Part shown: positions 10,990 to 22,640 of the stretch, piece after piece
How positions within the stretch are numbered: the first letter of the stretch is position 1
Layout: each line of letters opens with the position of its first letter
From: Camelus bactrianus
Taxonomy: Eukaryota; Chordata; Mammalia; Artiodactyla; Camelidae
Assembly (NCBI RefSeq): GCF_048773025.1
Contig: NC_133549.1
Coordinates: forward strand, 46,190,966 to 46,254,965
DNA: 64,000 nucleotides
Direction of reading: 5' to 3'
The notes under the pieces: model-generated
The model's input: the letters and a program-made list of their open reading frames with translations, nothing else
What the model was told of the DNA's origin: nothing
The model's database searches: none
Translations under genes and position numbers: made by a program

Positions 10990-11250
10990 GGAACATGGGT
11001 TCAGAGTCTAGCAGGTGGGCTATGATCCCACCCGTGCCCCTTAGTAGCTGTGTGAAATCAGACCTGTTACTCATCCTTAAAATGAGGATGATACCACCCA
11101 CAGAGTGGAGTTTTCTGAGTGGATCAGAGGACATATCCTATGTGAAAGCAGCTAGTATGGTACCAGACCTGATTGTTTCCCTTTCCCCGACTCCTCTCCC
11201 ACACAGCCCTGTGGTTGTGGCACATGGCAAGTGCTCAGCATCAATTTCTA
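10990..11250 (+). mobile_element. MIR SINE
   Basis: 'gggttcagagtctagcag', 'agtagctgtgtgaaatcag', 'catccttaaaatgaggatg' and 'ggcaagtgctcagcatc' give the full sense order. A short CT-rich segment interrupts it near 11170-11205. Confidence 0.75.
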
Positions 11251-12130
11251 TCATGAAGGAATGGAAGGGCCCACGAGGTACCACAGAGATTAAGGAGCCT
11301 GCAGCAGAGGTGGGGTGGAGAGGGGATAGGGCCAAAGCGAAGACACAGAGTGCATCCTCCCTGAAAATGTGTGAGCCCTGAGGGAGACCCAGCAGGTGGC
11401 TCACAGCCCTCTCCTGGCAGAAATAAAAACCTGTCTCTCCAGAAAAGAATCAGTTACAGAGGAGGCAGAAGGAAGAGGGGGAGCATTTGAAAGGTGATTA
11501 AAACATATTCTTTGTTCAACAGTTGCTAGAGTTACCAGCATTGGGAAAAATTCCTGGGGTGGCCATGTGAGAAAAGAACTTTTTTGCTAACAAGTTTTGA
11601 ATCTTACTCTAATTTGATTTAGATTTAGCTAATCGAAAATAGACATTAGAACCGAAAGAGGCAATTAGTCAAAATTCGTCTTCTAAGGAAAATTCAGCAG
11701 GAAGGAGACTGGATACCTACTTCTTCCCTTGCACCTGTGATCACCAGGCTAAGCGTCTCTGAGCCAACATGGCTCTTTCCCTGGGGGCAGCTGCTTGAGT
11801 CTAAGCACAGCAGCCAAAAGGTGCTGGCGGACGTTGGGTGTGAAACACTGCCCCTCAGGCACTGATAACGTTGTACACGAAAAGAAGTGTGCACCACCAT
11901 GAGTGACCGCCCAGCTGGCCCAGGGTCCCTCCTGCTGGTGTCTAGGTCGTTCCCTGGGTCTAAAGCACGTCCCTTCCTGACCCTCCTCCTCCCAACTTTG
12001 ACCTGAGGGCTACTCACCCTGCAAGTCTACTCTTGAGATGACTCCCCTCCTGGCTTAATTAAGGGCACCTCCCAGGAGCTCCTGTGATCACCTGTTCTTT
12101 CTTCATTCAGGCACTTATCATACCCTACTG
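11251..12130. other. Unassigned DNA
   Basis: No repeat family or gene recognised. Opposed frames at 10920-11404 overlap the MIR and show no domain. Confidence 0.35.
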
Positions 12131-12330
12131 CAGTGATTCTCAACAGGGACGATTTGGCCTCCAGGGGACACTGGGCAAGGTCTGTAGACGTATTTGGTTG
12201 TCACAACTCTGTGTGAGAGAGGATGCTACTGGCTTCTAATGCTGTTAAGCATCCTGCAGTGCACAGGACCATCGGCACAACAAAGAACTGTCCAGCTCAA
12301 AATGTCACCAGGACTGAGGTGGAGAGACCC
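12131..12330 (+). mobile_element. MER20 (hAT-Charlie non-autonomous DNA transposon)
   Basis: Begins 'cagtgattctcaacaggga' and continues with 'tttggttgtcacaactctg', 'gatgctactggcttctaatg', 'aagcatcctgcagtgcac' and 'caacaaagaactgtccagc'. This is close to full MER20 length. Related to the inverted copy at 30081-30302. Confidence 0.85.
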
Positions 12331-13189
12331 CACCCTAGTGTAATTGTTTACTCATTTATCTTTCTCACAGTGGCTGTCTCATTCGTATCCTCAGGACAAT
12401 GCCAGCACATTGTACTAAAAAAAGACCAGTTCAATGACTAAATGACTTGAACCCCAGTTCCCATCTCTCGTTGATTCCTGCTTGCTTTGACCCTGACCAA
12501 CTCCCTGTCCCGGCCTCTCCATCTCACCTTGCACTAATTCTGATGGTTCTGACTCTGGCCAGCTCCCCCACCGGGCCCATTCTACAACTCTCTACACACC
12601 CCTACCCCATGCACTAGAGAACTAGGGCTACCTAGAGCAAAGCAGAGAACAGGGCACCTGGACTAGTCATCCAGCCAGGCTAGACAAAGTCAAGACCACG
12701 AGAAAGGGAAGAAGGCCTGAGCCAGCTGGGAGCAGGGCCAGACCACCAGGCGAATCGGGCAGCTGGACTGCAGTTAGGGGCTCAGAAGCTGAGTAGTTTC
12801 CAAATCCTCCACATGCCTTTTATTTAATTAATAAAGAGTGGGCGCCCATTTCCGAGGCTGCAGGAATCTTCTCCCCTTTAAGTGAAGCAGAACTGTGTGA
12901 TGAATACTTTCTCGAAACCCTGAGTCACTGCCCACTTGTTTCTATGCGCTTTTGCTACTGAGTTCACATGAATAACTATAAGCTTATTTTACATGATCGT
13001 AAAGGGCTGAGTAATTCTCAGCAATCTCAAGAATGAAATGTCCACAAAGGCTTTCAAAACTGTGACACAACAGGGTTTGGGAATTCAAAATCACTGCTGT
13101 CTTAAACATATTTTCTTATTTGATTGACTATATTTCATGTTTAACATATCTCTATTACAATTTATGTTCAAATGAAGTAGTGAAGAGAG
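12331..13189. other. Unassigned DNA
   Basis: Left half is CT- and purine-mixed, right half AT-rich. I see no gene, RNA or repeat that I can name. Confidence 0.35.
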
Positions 13190-13734
13190 ATGGAGTCAGG
13201 TGCCTTTTGCAGACAGCAAAGGTTTAGGGGATTGCTGGGGTTTTGAAGCTAAAGATTAGTTGCTTTTACCATCATCCCCAGGATTTCACCTCTGAATTCC
13301 TTTAGAGCTCTTGGCTGAACGCCAAGCTGTCCCCGTGATTCATCCACATCCAATCTGTCGGCTAGGTCTAGAACATTCTGTGCATCTACTACTACTCCAC
13401 CTAGTGCCTCTGCTTCCAAACATAATTTAAGACTGTTATTCAGTTTGATGTATTTTTCTGAAAAGATCAAGGCAAGTAATTTATTATGCCTGCTGGCTCC
13501 TTTTCATATATCCAAGGGAGTGTTCTGATAATCTACAAAGGTTCTACCGGGTCTTTGGCTGGTTCCTTCCCTCCAATTACTTTAAAAGGCCTTCTTATTT
13601 TTGCTTTAACGTCGTTTTCTAGAGGATGCTCCTAAAATTATATTTGGATCTTTTTCACGGGTTTCCCAGATGGATTTCCCTGTTCTTTCAACTGAATTAA
13701 TTTTCGATTTTTCCTGAAAGATATCTATTTCTCA

Positions 13735-13910
13735 GGGAAGTATCTCTGCCTTGAGCATCCCTCTCTGAGCTGCATCTGTAAATAGAGATTATTATCCCAA
13801 ACTCCAGGGCTATGAGGGTCAAATGAAGCAAAGCATGTAGAGGGTTCTGCCCAATGCCTAGCAAGCAGTAAGTGTTTAGCAAAGGGTTATTTATTCTTAT
13901 CGGCTTAGCC
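13735..13910 (+). mobile_element. MIR SINE
   Basis: 'gctgcatctgtaaatagag', 'attattatcccaaactcc', 'aatgaagcaaagcatgtag' and 'caatgcctagcaagcagtaa' are sense MIR. Confidence 0.75.
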
Positions 13911-14664
13911 AAAGAAGGTAGTAGGGAAAGGAAGCTAGTTCGTCTCAATCCAACCCCCTAAATGGTTTTTTGAATACTGTCATACTTCGTGCTTCTCCAA
14001 AGGTTTTGGTAATGGTTTTTAAAAATTAGTTGGCAAGATTCTTGAGGTTTTGACAATTTTTTCATAGTCACAATTCACATTTTTCTTAATTCTTCTGTTA
14101 TGTATACATTATCATGGTTTTCCATCCTTGCATCAGACCGTTAATCTTAAAATTATCGGGATCATTAAATCACAGTGGTCACACACAGATACTTCCTGCA
14201 CCTTCTACGGCGCTTCTCTTCCTTTTCGTCTGTAAAATCATTAGCACAGGAAATGATCATTTGTCCTAATTCATCCCAGGGAGGTATTTTGCCCATCTAC
14301 AAGTGAGTAAACACCCTCATTATTACTAATTGGCCCAATTTTTTAGCTTGGCCAGTCCTATTCCAGTCTCCAGCTCAATCTCATTATCCTTGTCAGGTGG
14401 CCCATAACCCCTTTCTACGGCCATATTTTCATTAGCTGTTGGCTATTTCCACCCACTAGGCATTTCCTGATGGCATTTTTATGCTGAGGCTCTTTGGATT
14501 TCTCCACTACCCTGATAATCTGTTTCATGACCCTGGTTTCTTACGCTTCTTTGCCAGATGTCTCCAGAGAGCCTTTTATTTCTGAGAAATTCAACAGCCT
14601 TGTGTCCTGCTCTTACTAGGACCCTCAATTTCCATCTGTTTCATGGCTACTATGTATTGCAGCT

Positions 14665-14677
14665 ATCTGTCTGTCTT

Positions 14678-14708
<31 letters not shown>

Positions 14709-14712
14709 CTCC
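14665..14712 (+). repeat. (CTGT)n/(CT)n microsatellite
   Basis: CTGT units pass into CT dinucleotides over about 48 bases. Confidence 0.9.
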
Positions 14713-15479
14713 GACCAGAGCTCTGCAATGATCACAAAAGGTTCTGATCTTCAGCCTCTTTCTCAGCTTCCCAAATTAGCCTTCAAAAGCTTCCTATTGT
14801 ATGCTCCCAAGTCGTGGTACTGGGACCAAAAAGGAGAGTTGGGCATGTTACCCCTGGGGTACGCACAGGACAGCTTCCATCCAATTGATTTCCTATCTCT
14901 GTTCTCATCATTTCCACTAGATGGTCTTTTCTCAGTTAGTGCCAGTGTATAACAAATTCCTTTGTCAACTGTTGCAAAATGGTTTTGGAATGCCCCAAGG
15001 CTTCCCTGTGTCGTGCACCTGCCTAAGCCTGCAGTGGCTGCACAGTTCTTTCCTCATGGGTGTGATTTGCTGACCCCACTGGATTCCTAAGCTAGACTGA
15101 CCCCAATGGAGAAATCAAAGAACAGACACAGAGTCAGGCAAAACCCCTTTCCACTCCACACACATATACACTTGCTGCTTCTCGATATAGATTCATGTCG
15201 CAGGTGAGAACATGGAAATTATTAGTATTCAATGTCTAAGCAGTTTGAATTCAACTGGCACTGCACGGCAAAGCAAATCAGGGTGTGAAATGAACTTTAA
15301 ATAAAACACAGTAGGTGTTTTACCTTTGTGTTCTTTTTACAGCAATAGCTTCTTTAGGAAATGGCAGAAGTAGATGTCAGAGACGTGCTTATATTTTATT
15401 ATCCAACCATGTCACACTGTCACACAGGGACCACAACGTATGGGGAAGCTCTTTGTGAATGGCTGGACTGTTAGGGTTG

Positions 15480-15600
15480 TATCATTTGCTCCTGAACAGC
15501 AAACTCTTTGAGGGCAAGAACTATGTTTTACCCTCTTGGGTATCCCCTATAGTCCTAATATCATGACTTGCACTGAGTAACTGTTTAATTCAACTGAACA
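15480..15600 (+). mobile_element. L2 LINE 3' end
   Basis: 'aaactctttgagggcaagaa' and 'tgagtaactgtttaattcaa' match the end of L2 in sense. Confidence 0.7.
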
Positions 15601-15734
15601 TGAACTGGAAAGGGTACACATACACCCAGTCATTGCTAAGCACCTACCATGGGTGTCACATAGTCCTCCCTTTCTCTTCTATCGTCTCGCCTTCTCCATC
15701 CCTGTGCTGCGTTACTCATCTCCTTTCCCAAGAA

Positions 15735-15850
15735 TCTCTGCAATATCTGAAGCCTAAAGGCAGGCACCACATCTGTCCAGCTCACTGCAGTATCTCAGGG
15801 CCTAGCAGTGCGTGGCACATAAGACCCCCAGTAAACGCTGTTTGAGGCCA
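15735..15850 (+). mobile_element. L2 LINE 3' end, second fragment
   Basis: 'aaaggcaggcaccacatctg', 'cagggcctagcagtgcgtgg' and 'cagtaaacgctgtttga' repeat the L2 terminal order just downstream of another L2 end. Confidence 0.65.
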
Positions 15851-16439
15851 CACATCAATGAGAACAAACCTGATTACAACTCGGGCTGGTTTCATGGAAA
15901 ATACTCTCATCAATACCAAAGTGTGAGCTGGGTTCATTTGTGTCATGCAGATCCATGTGTGCCACCTGCCCGAGGACAGAGCAGGCATGGTGATACTCAC
16001 AGGGAAGTGGAGGTGAGTGGGGGCAGAGACAGGTCTCTTTGCCAGCACCTATGTGTGTGTGTATCTCTATATGCATAATTATGGTAAATGTTCTCAAAAT
16101 CACAACCCATACAAAGAGATTTTTAGTGGAGATTGTGCTCACGCCAGTTGATGGCATTATTTCTGATTGTAATTGAAGCTAGGACTTACGGTGGCCCAGC
16201 CATAGGCAATGCCCTTCACTCTGTGTGTACATCACACACCCCAGTGACTCCCACAGAATACCTCCCCCCATCTCTACTCCTCTCTCACCCAGATTTTGAT
16301 TACTGCTATCTGATCTTATTTGCCACCACGGTTTTCTCCCAGTGGGTTAGCGCAGCTATTCTTTTCAGCAGCAGCCGTTCTGAAAACCGGAGAAGAGAAA
16401 GTGAAAAATAGACGCAGAAGAAGGAGTCCTTCACTTGAA
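15851..16439. other. Unassigned DNA
   Basis: No gene is seen. Several overlapping frames of about 90-100 residues on both strands (15782-16411) are mutually exclusive and lack domains. Confidence 0.35.
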
Positions 16440-16625
16440 ACCAGCGCCGTTCAAAGTGGGGTCCCGGCAGACAGCATCGGCACCCAGAAAACTGCTAGAG
16501 ATGCCAATTCTGGGGCCCAACCCCAGCCTTTTAGAACCAGCATCTCCGGGGTGGAGGCCCCAAAGCTGTGGTTCACCCATCTCTGCAGGTTTTGCTAATA
16601 TTTGCTCAAGTCTGGGAAGTGCGGC
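16440..16625 (+). mobile_element. MER5A (hAT-Charlie non-autonomous DNA transposon)
   Basis: 'ttcaaagtggggtcccgg', 'agatgccaattctggggccc' and 'ccggggtggaggcccc' follow the MER5A order at about its normal 190-bp length. Confidence 0.8.
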
Positions 16626-16708
16626 TGGAAAGCACTGTTAGTTCCTCCCCAGAATTCTCTCAGACTTGCCCAGGGAAGAACTGGGGCTCTGGACTCCATG
16701 GAGGAGGG

Positions 16709-16772
16709 TTTTTTTTTTTAATTGAAGTATAATACAGGCAACTATTTTCAATAACTTGTAATAACCTATAAT
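16709..16772. mobile_element. Tiny L1 3' relic with an inverted segment
   Basis: The T tract plus 'aattgaagtataa' (16709-16733) is antisense L1 3' end. The next part, 'caataacttgtaataaccta' (16749-16768), is sense L1 3'UTR (compare 56648-56667). Opposite orientations of adjacent L1 pieces fit the twin-priming type of 5' inversion. Confidence 0.55.
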
Positions 16773-18879
16773 AGGTTATTTACCTTTTGTACTGTTTGAA
16801 CTTTTTTCAGCCCCACACATGTCTTACTATTTTAATAGAAATAAAAACAACAAACAAATGAATAGAACCTTTATCAACAGCACATTAAGAGGGAGAGGAT
16901 AATTCGTGGCAACAATTCTAGGATGTTCTCAGTAATTATTCCTCAACTGTTAACCTGGACAATTTCCCCTCTCTCCTAAACAACAGGTAAGGAGGAAGAA
17001 GGCAGAATGAAGATACAGTAGTACATTGACAAATCATACTTTGTTAACAAAATCCATTTTGCTTAATATTTCCAAAAATATTCGAGGACTAAGGATACCC
17101 CTTAGAAGACATCAATATGACAAAGGACTCAAGTCAGGACATCAGGGTTTGCCATTTCCACACTACACGGCATGATTTATTTTTTTAAAGCTCAGTGATG
17201 GAAAGCATTTGTAACAACAGCTTGTCTAGATTCGCCAATAATTGGAAGAGACTGAACACAGCACAGTTAGGAGTTTGCATGTTTAATCCTTGGCGTGATT
17301 CTCTTTTCCTAAAGACTACAGCTGTTCTCACACCTTCTCAAATTCAGCCTCAAGCCTGCCTTATTACTCGCCATCCCACTGAAAGAAAACACAATGGCTG
17401 AAGTGCTAGGTTCAAGTAATACAGAATGCTGGAGACCCTACTGCCAGTCTTGTTTCCCAAAGGAAGAAACAGAGACCACGTGAACTAAAAGGGCTCATCA
17501 AACAGAAACAGTAGGAACAAGTGGATGTAGAGACCTCCTCTCACCCAACCAAAGATGTAGAGTTGGAGTCCCCTACATTCAACGAAACATTTTATCTTAA
17601 ATAAATAACAGAGATCGGGAGTCCCTGCATCTGTCCATCAACCACAAAAGCCATAGGCATTCACTCCTAACAAGACACCCCCACCCTCAAGGTAAACAGG
17701 TGTGTCAAATGCCCCCCCCCCCTTGACAACTCCACATTCCTTTGGATGCAGGAAAAATGAGCTTGTGTCAGGGAACTGACACGATTCCTCATGTTATCTT
17801 CTTAGAGTTGTTACCCATTAACCAGGGGTGTAGAAGGAATGAACATTTAATTGAAAACTTTAATCTGAATACTCATAAAAAATCATATGCTCTTGAAAAG
17901 GGTTATAGAAATTTGCAGATAGAGCTGTGTGAGCCATTTCAAGAGTAGTCTTCATAGCTCGAATTCCTTAAACACAGTACTTTGCAATGAAGTTAGCCAA
18001 ATACAGAGAAACAAAACAGTTTTCAAGTTTTATTCTGGGTTATTTTTAACCCCAGAATTTTTTTTTTTTTTAAAGAAAAGCAACAGAATTTGGAATTGAG
18101 TTGGTGGTGAGCAGAAAACTACTTTTCCAATTATCTCTTGAGCTAATCTTATCAAAGATCTATCATGCTTTTAATGTTTGTCAATAAATAGCTTAACCAC
18201 ACAGATAAGCTGCATCACCGGTCCCACAAACTATGGACATTTATACAGAAAAAATTGTTTTAATAAGGTATATTTCAAACATCAAAAAATATGTAGATCA
18301 TTTCAATCAGAGATACTATCAAATATGATTGCACTGGTCTCTTAAGCTTAGTTTTTTCTTCTTAAACATTAGTTATACTTAAGGATATTTCTTACTAGCA
18401 TAGTATTCACAAAAGCCAAAATATAAAAAAGAACAAAAAAATCAAATCTGCAAAAAGTAGATGAACTCATTCAAAAGCCAGCATTATGAAAAATACAATG
18501 AATTAGAAGTTTTCATTAAACCAGATACTGATACATACATAACACACCACAGGCCACTATAAAGGGAAGGAAAACATACATCTAACAAACCTTCAGGATT
18601 CCTTTCCAAACCATGTGGATTAAAATGCACAGAAATAAATCTTAAAGCTGTGATTTCAAAGGAAGAAAAAATCTGCATCTCTGTAGTTAAGTATTTTGGG
18701 TTAAAACATTTTAGAAACTTTCTTAACTAGGAAAGCAAATTCCCTGATCCTCTCTGTGAAACGTCTCAGAGGAATTGGGTTTTGGCTAACACTGCACAGC
18801 GGTGTGAGAAAAAGAGCAGTCCCCAGAATTTCATACATTATGAACATCGGGGGACGTCTTGGACAACGGGAACCCTTAC
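16773..18879. other. Unassigned AT-rich DNA
   Basis: About 2.1 kb without a recognised repeat or gene. It includes a C11 run at 17712-17722 and A/T runs at 18059-18072. Frames up to 68 residues look random. Confidence 0.4.
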
Positions 18880-19341
18880 CTGGTTTTCTTTAAGCCTCCA
18901 GCATCCACATCCATCCTTTAGTAAGGTAAAACTGGGTACTGCAGAGAGAGGCAAGAACCAACCAACCCTCAAGGCAGGCTGAGAGCGTGCAAAGCCCCAG
19001 CTGACAGCCTGCTTCCCTCTCCTGAGGCTCTCTGCCTAAGAGGCTGCACAGAAACCAAGTGCGGTGCCAAATCTTAATCCCTTTGCAGAATCTCACATGG
19101 AGCTGCCTCACCTCTTCCATTCCCGCAAAGCCTCTTCCTGCTGCACTTCCTTCTGAAACCATTAATCACTGCAACGACCCTCCAAGTGAAGCCCCATCTC
19201 AAATCATACTAAAAATCCTGTAACACGTGGGGTGATGAGTGTTTACATTAGCCAAAATAAAATGATGTAATATCCAGAATCAAGGGAGGGCCCCCATCCA
19301 GAGACAGGGCATTGTAAGAACCACAGTGGAATACAACTTTT
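18880..19341 (-). other. Possible minus-strand non-coding exon (splice-site motifs only)
   Basis: On the minus strand, a T-rich tract followed by 'catctag' provides an acceptor ending at 19342, and 'accag|gtaagg' provides a strong donor at 18880/18879. The enclosed 462 bases are free of recognised repeats. A 90-residue frame (19162-18890) stops before the donor, so a coding role is unlikely. It could be an exon of a long non-coding RNA or a chance pairing of motifs. No partner exon was identified. Confidence 0.2.
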
Positions 19342-19989
19342 CTAGATGAGAAAAAAAAATTTCACCCTAGGGTTTTATGAATCTGGTCTCTGTAAATTTA
19401 GGGTTATTTGGGTTGTTCCAGTCTCACCCAGTATTGTGTTTTCCAAATAGAAATTCAGAACTTTTCAATTACTCATAGATTTAGTTGAGATTTTAAAGAA
19501 GGTAGCAAAGAGAACTCAGTGTATTCGAGTGCAAAGAACCTGGTATCAAGGTAGTAATGGTGGGAGGTACTAGTCCAGGGATTTGGGAGCCTGCCACAAT
19601 ACAGGAGGCCAGAGCCTCCCACAGGTGCAAATGCCTTCAAAGGAAAGGCATCTCCCAAGAAAAACAGTGTTTCTTTAGGCCAGAAGTCCATTTTTCTTCC
19701 CTTAACTTTTGATGAGTAAGTAAGCCCAGGGCTTCTCAACACTGATCCTGACAGGCAGCTGCTGTTGATTACTTCAGGATCTCATGGTCCCTGATCGGGG
19801 TGGGTCGGGAGGATCTGAGAGGCCACGTCACTGCTGGGTGAGAAAGGGGTGAGGGAAGGGTAAAGGGTTTGTCAATAGAACTGCTCAGGAGAGAGCCCAT
19901 GTAGGGTTTCACAACTGATCAGAGGTTGGCTTGAGGCTGGTGGGGATGCGAGAGGCAGACTGTTTTTGGATGTGTTACTGATCATAATG

Positions 19990-20215
19990 TGAAATTTTAA
20001 AAAGTATTTACCATGTGCAAGGCACTGTGCTAACAAGCACTTTGTGTGCAAACCTCCTTTAACCCTCACAACAACCCTATGAGGCAGGTACCATTAGTGT
20101 TGCTCTTCTACAGATGAAGAAACTGGAGCTCAGAGGGGTTGAGTAGTGGTGAGGTGGTAAGCAGTGGTACCAGGTTTGTCTGGTGTGCTCTTGAACCACC
20201 AGTCCGTTGCTGCTG
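19990..20215 (-). mobile_element. MIR SINE
   Basis: 'tttaaccctcacaacaaccc', 'tatgaggcaggtaccatt', 'agatgaagaaactggagctc' and the far end at about 20200 form an antisense MIR. Confidence 0.9.
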
Positions 20216-20454
20216 CCGGCTTCACTAGCCACACAATCACACCACTGTCAGTGTACTCTGCACTCTGCAAAGTGACAGTGTTACGATGCAAAGCTGTGGG
20301 AAGCATGTGTTTGCAGCTCTCCAGATGCATAAACCACATCCTTGGCTGCTGCTGCACAGGAGTGCCAGGCCCTGGAGCTCCTGGTCTGCTTGCCAGGTCC
20401 CTGAAAGGAAGGTGGAAAACCTCCAGATGTAGGGGCAAAAATCAAATGTCGCAT

Positions 20455-20600
20455 AAAAGGAGCTCCAGCCTGGCCCAGTTCTGCTGTGAACCAATGTGAC
20501 CTTAGTCAACCCACTTCCCTTTCTGGGTCTCCACCACATTAGGAGTTTGGACTGAGGTGCGCTCTAGGGTTCCTTCCAGCATAAAATCTCTGCGACATTT
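20455..20600 (+). mobile_element. MIR SINE (MIRc/MIR3 type)
   Basis: 'aatgtgaccttagtcaaccc' is followed by 'tttggactgaggtgcgctct' and 'gggttccttccagcataaa', the 3' type with a 'ccttccagc' end. Confidence 0.7.
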
Positions 20601-20691
20601 GATTTTAAATGATGGGAATGCTGGGTGAGGTGTCATTTTTTTAAAAAAAAACAGCATTTATGCATCCAAATGAGAATTTATTCCAATACGA

Positions 20692-20706
20692 CAACAACAA
20701 CAATAG
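20692..20706 (+). repeat. Short (CAA)n run
   Basis: Five CAA-like units next to an AATAGT stretch. Confidence 0.7.
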
Positions 20707-20719
20707 TAAAATAAAACAA

Positions 20720-20985
20720 TTAATCCCATTTATTAAATTAGTGTACTATGCATGCAATAGGCACTGTACTTAGGGCATTAAGTGAATACTCTCATTTGTC
20801 CTCATAAAAGCTGCTGAAAGGCAGTATCATGATCCCCATTGCACAGCTGTGGAAATGGGGGCTCAGAGGGAAGAATGATTTGCATAGGGCCAGCCACACA
20901 GCTGGTAAAGGGGACGAGTAGGGATTGGAGTCAGCCCTGATAGACACCAGAGGCCACACATTCCATCTATACTACACTGCCTATT
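20720..20985 (-). mobile_element. MIR SINE, near full length
   Basis: 'aataggcactgtacttaggg', 'cagtatcatgatccccattg', 'aatgggggctcagaggga' and 'ccacacagctggtaaagg' are antisense MIR. Confidence 0.9.
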
Positions 20986-21589
20986 GTTCCAACAACACTC
21001 TTGTCACTCAGAGCAATTCTGGAACACTTCTTGCAAACATCCTTCAGAATCTGTACATTGCGTTTTAGTAAATATACCTTTTTGAACATCCAATCCATGC
21101 TGGACACTACAGAGTATTATAGACAAACAGTCCTTCCACCGCAAGGGAGACTGGGCTACGTGTTACAAAAAAGGCACAGGACAATGGGAGTTTGGACGAG
21201 TGAGACATTATTTCAGAATTATCCAAATTACTGCTAATAGGCTCAGCGGTGGTAAATATCCATCCTTAGAGGACAGAGGCAATTTTGGCTCACAGGCAAG
21301 TCAATCAGAGCCAAGTCTGGGGAATAAAGTGGGTCATCAAGCTGGGCAAGACCATTTTTGGTCACAAGCTAGGTGTGGCTATAAAATAGTGAGATTTTCC
21401 TGTGTGGCCCAGACTAGCTCTGAAGGCAATTCCTAAAGGGCAGTTCCAAAAACGTTTTGAGCAATGATACTATCTCCAGGTCAAAGGCAGAGCCACCCAA
21501 AGCGATTCCAAAAGACAAGGCTTCCCGAGCACAGCACTAGACCACGGCCAGGGCAACGGCCCACAGAACTGCTCTCTGTGTGCCCCCAT
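20986..21589. other. Unassigned DNA
   Basis: No repeat or gene identified. Two plus-strand frames of 78 residues here have no domain. Confidence 0.35.
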
Positions 21590-21695
21590 CAACAGGCCTG
21601 GTGAGTCTGCTTGATGCTGTGTCCCCAGCATCTGGCATGATGCTCAGCACAGGGGGAGGCTCAACAAATATTTGTTGACTGACTAAATGAGAGAT
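21590..21695 (+). mobile_element. L2 LINE 3' end
   Basis: 'tccccagcatctggcatgat' and 'ctcaacaaatatttgttgac' match the L2 terminus. Confidence 0.8.
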
Positions 21696-22499
21696 GTTTT
21701 TGAATGTGAAAACTCTGGACAATTTGTTATTAAACTGTCTTATTATTTGATCACATTTAGGCATCTGCATATTGACTGTGGACACATTCCCAACTGAGCC
21801 CAATGGCCAAACTAGGACTATGCTTACCCAGTCTGTCTACTAAGCCAGGGCTGGGGCAGTCACCCTGACTGTGATTGGCCACCACAATTTCCTATCCTGT
21901 CCCTATCCATGGCCATTCTTGTATTCAGTGTGAAGAGGAGTGAGAAGAAGGTACAAAGGAAGCCACCATGTAGGATGTGCTTAGGGCTTGCAACCAAATG
22001 GGCTGACTGGGTCGTTGCTGAGAGCTGGCCCTGGAAGTCAGGCAACACTGGGGAATGCTTTTACTGCCCCCTTAGTGTGGATGGGGCACCCTTGTACCCC
22101 ACGGCCACCCTGGCCTCCCAACAGATCTAAGTCTGGGGGAAACTGGGATGTCCAAGGAACCATCCTCCAACCACAGCCTGACCCCACACACATTTCAAAA
22201 AATGGGTTGACATCTCTGAGATTCCATGGGATTCCCCAAATAAACAGGATGAACTGGAGTTCAGAATAGATCTCAGGATGGTCAGAAGCCAGACAGGTTT
22301 CTCCAGTCTTCCATGGTCATCAATTCTCCCCCTCCCTTGTTTGTGGTTGGCTTCCTAATTACTCACATAAACAAGCCAACACCAGATGGGTCAAGGCCTC
22401 TCTGCCACCAGGATTCTCAGGACCAAAGGAATTCTTTGAGTCTAATGTGACCCCTTGGCCTGACTGTCTACCACTAGTGAAGGAAGGGTGGGGAGGGAG
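21696..22499. other. Unassigned DNA
   Basis: Non-coding by inspection; no named repeat. Frames on both strands at 21860-22269 overlap one another and lack domains. Confidence 0.35.
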
Positions 22500-22640
22500 A
22501 CCTTGCCTGGATACTTAATCTTTCAGTGCCTCACTTTCCTCATCTTTAAATAAAGAAAATAATAGTCGCCCCAAACATAAGGTTGTTGAATGAGAAAAAT
22601 ACACAGAAAGGACTTAGTGCCAGGTCCAGAGCGGGTCCTA
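22500..22640 (+). mobile_element. MIR SINE, 3' half
   Basis: 'gtgcctcactttcctcatct', 'aataatagtcgccccaaac' and 'aaaggacttagtgccaggtc' in sense order. Confidence 0.8.

Larger units (their letters stand above)
13190..15100 (-). other. Decayed, unidentified tract, possibly an ancient mobile element
   Basis: An AT-rich stretch of unusual texture. Its minus strand gives broken, protein-like segments, the clearest at 13249-13470 (a 73-residue frame rich in Leu, Asp and Val). I could not match it to a LINE, DNA transposon, ERV or host gene. A MIR at 13735-13910 interrupts it, so it predates or is coeval with MIR insertion. A (CTGT)n/(CT)n tract sits at 14665-14712. It could be an old retroelement fossil or a retropseudogene; the call is open. 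Confidence 0.25.

Noticed and set aside
13190-15100. Calling the decayed tract an endogenous retrovirus or bornavirus-like fossil
   Set aside because: The visible fragments do not match any viral protein I could recall well enough, and no LTR pair was seen.
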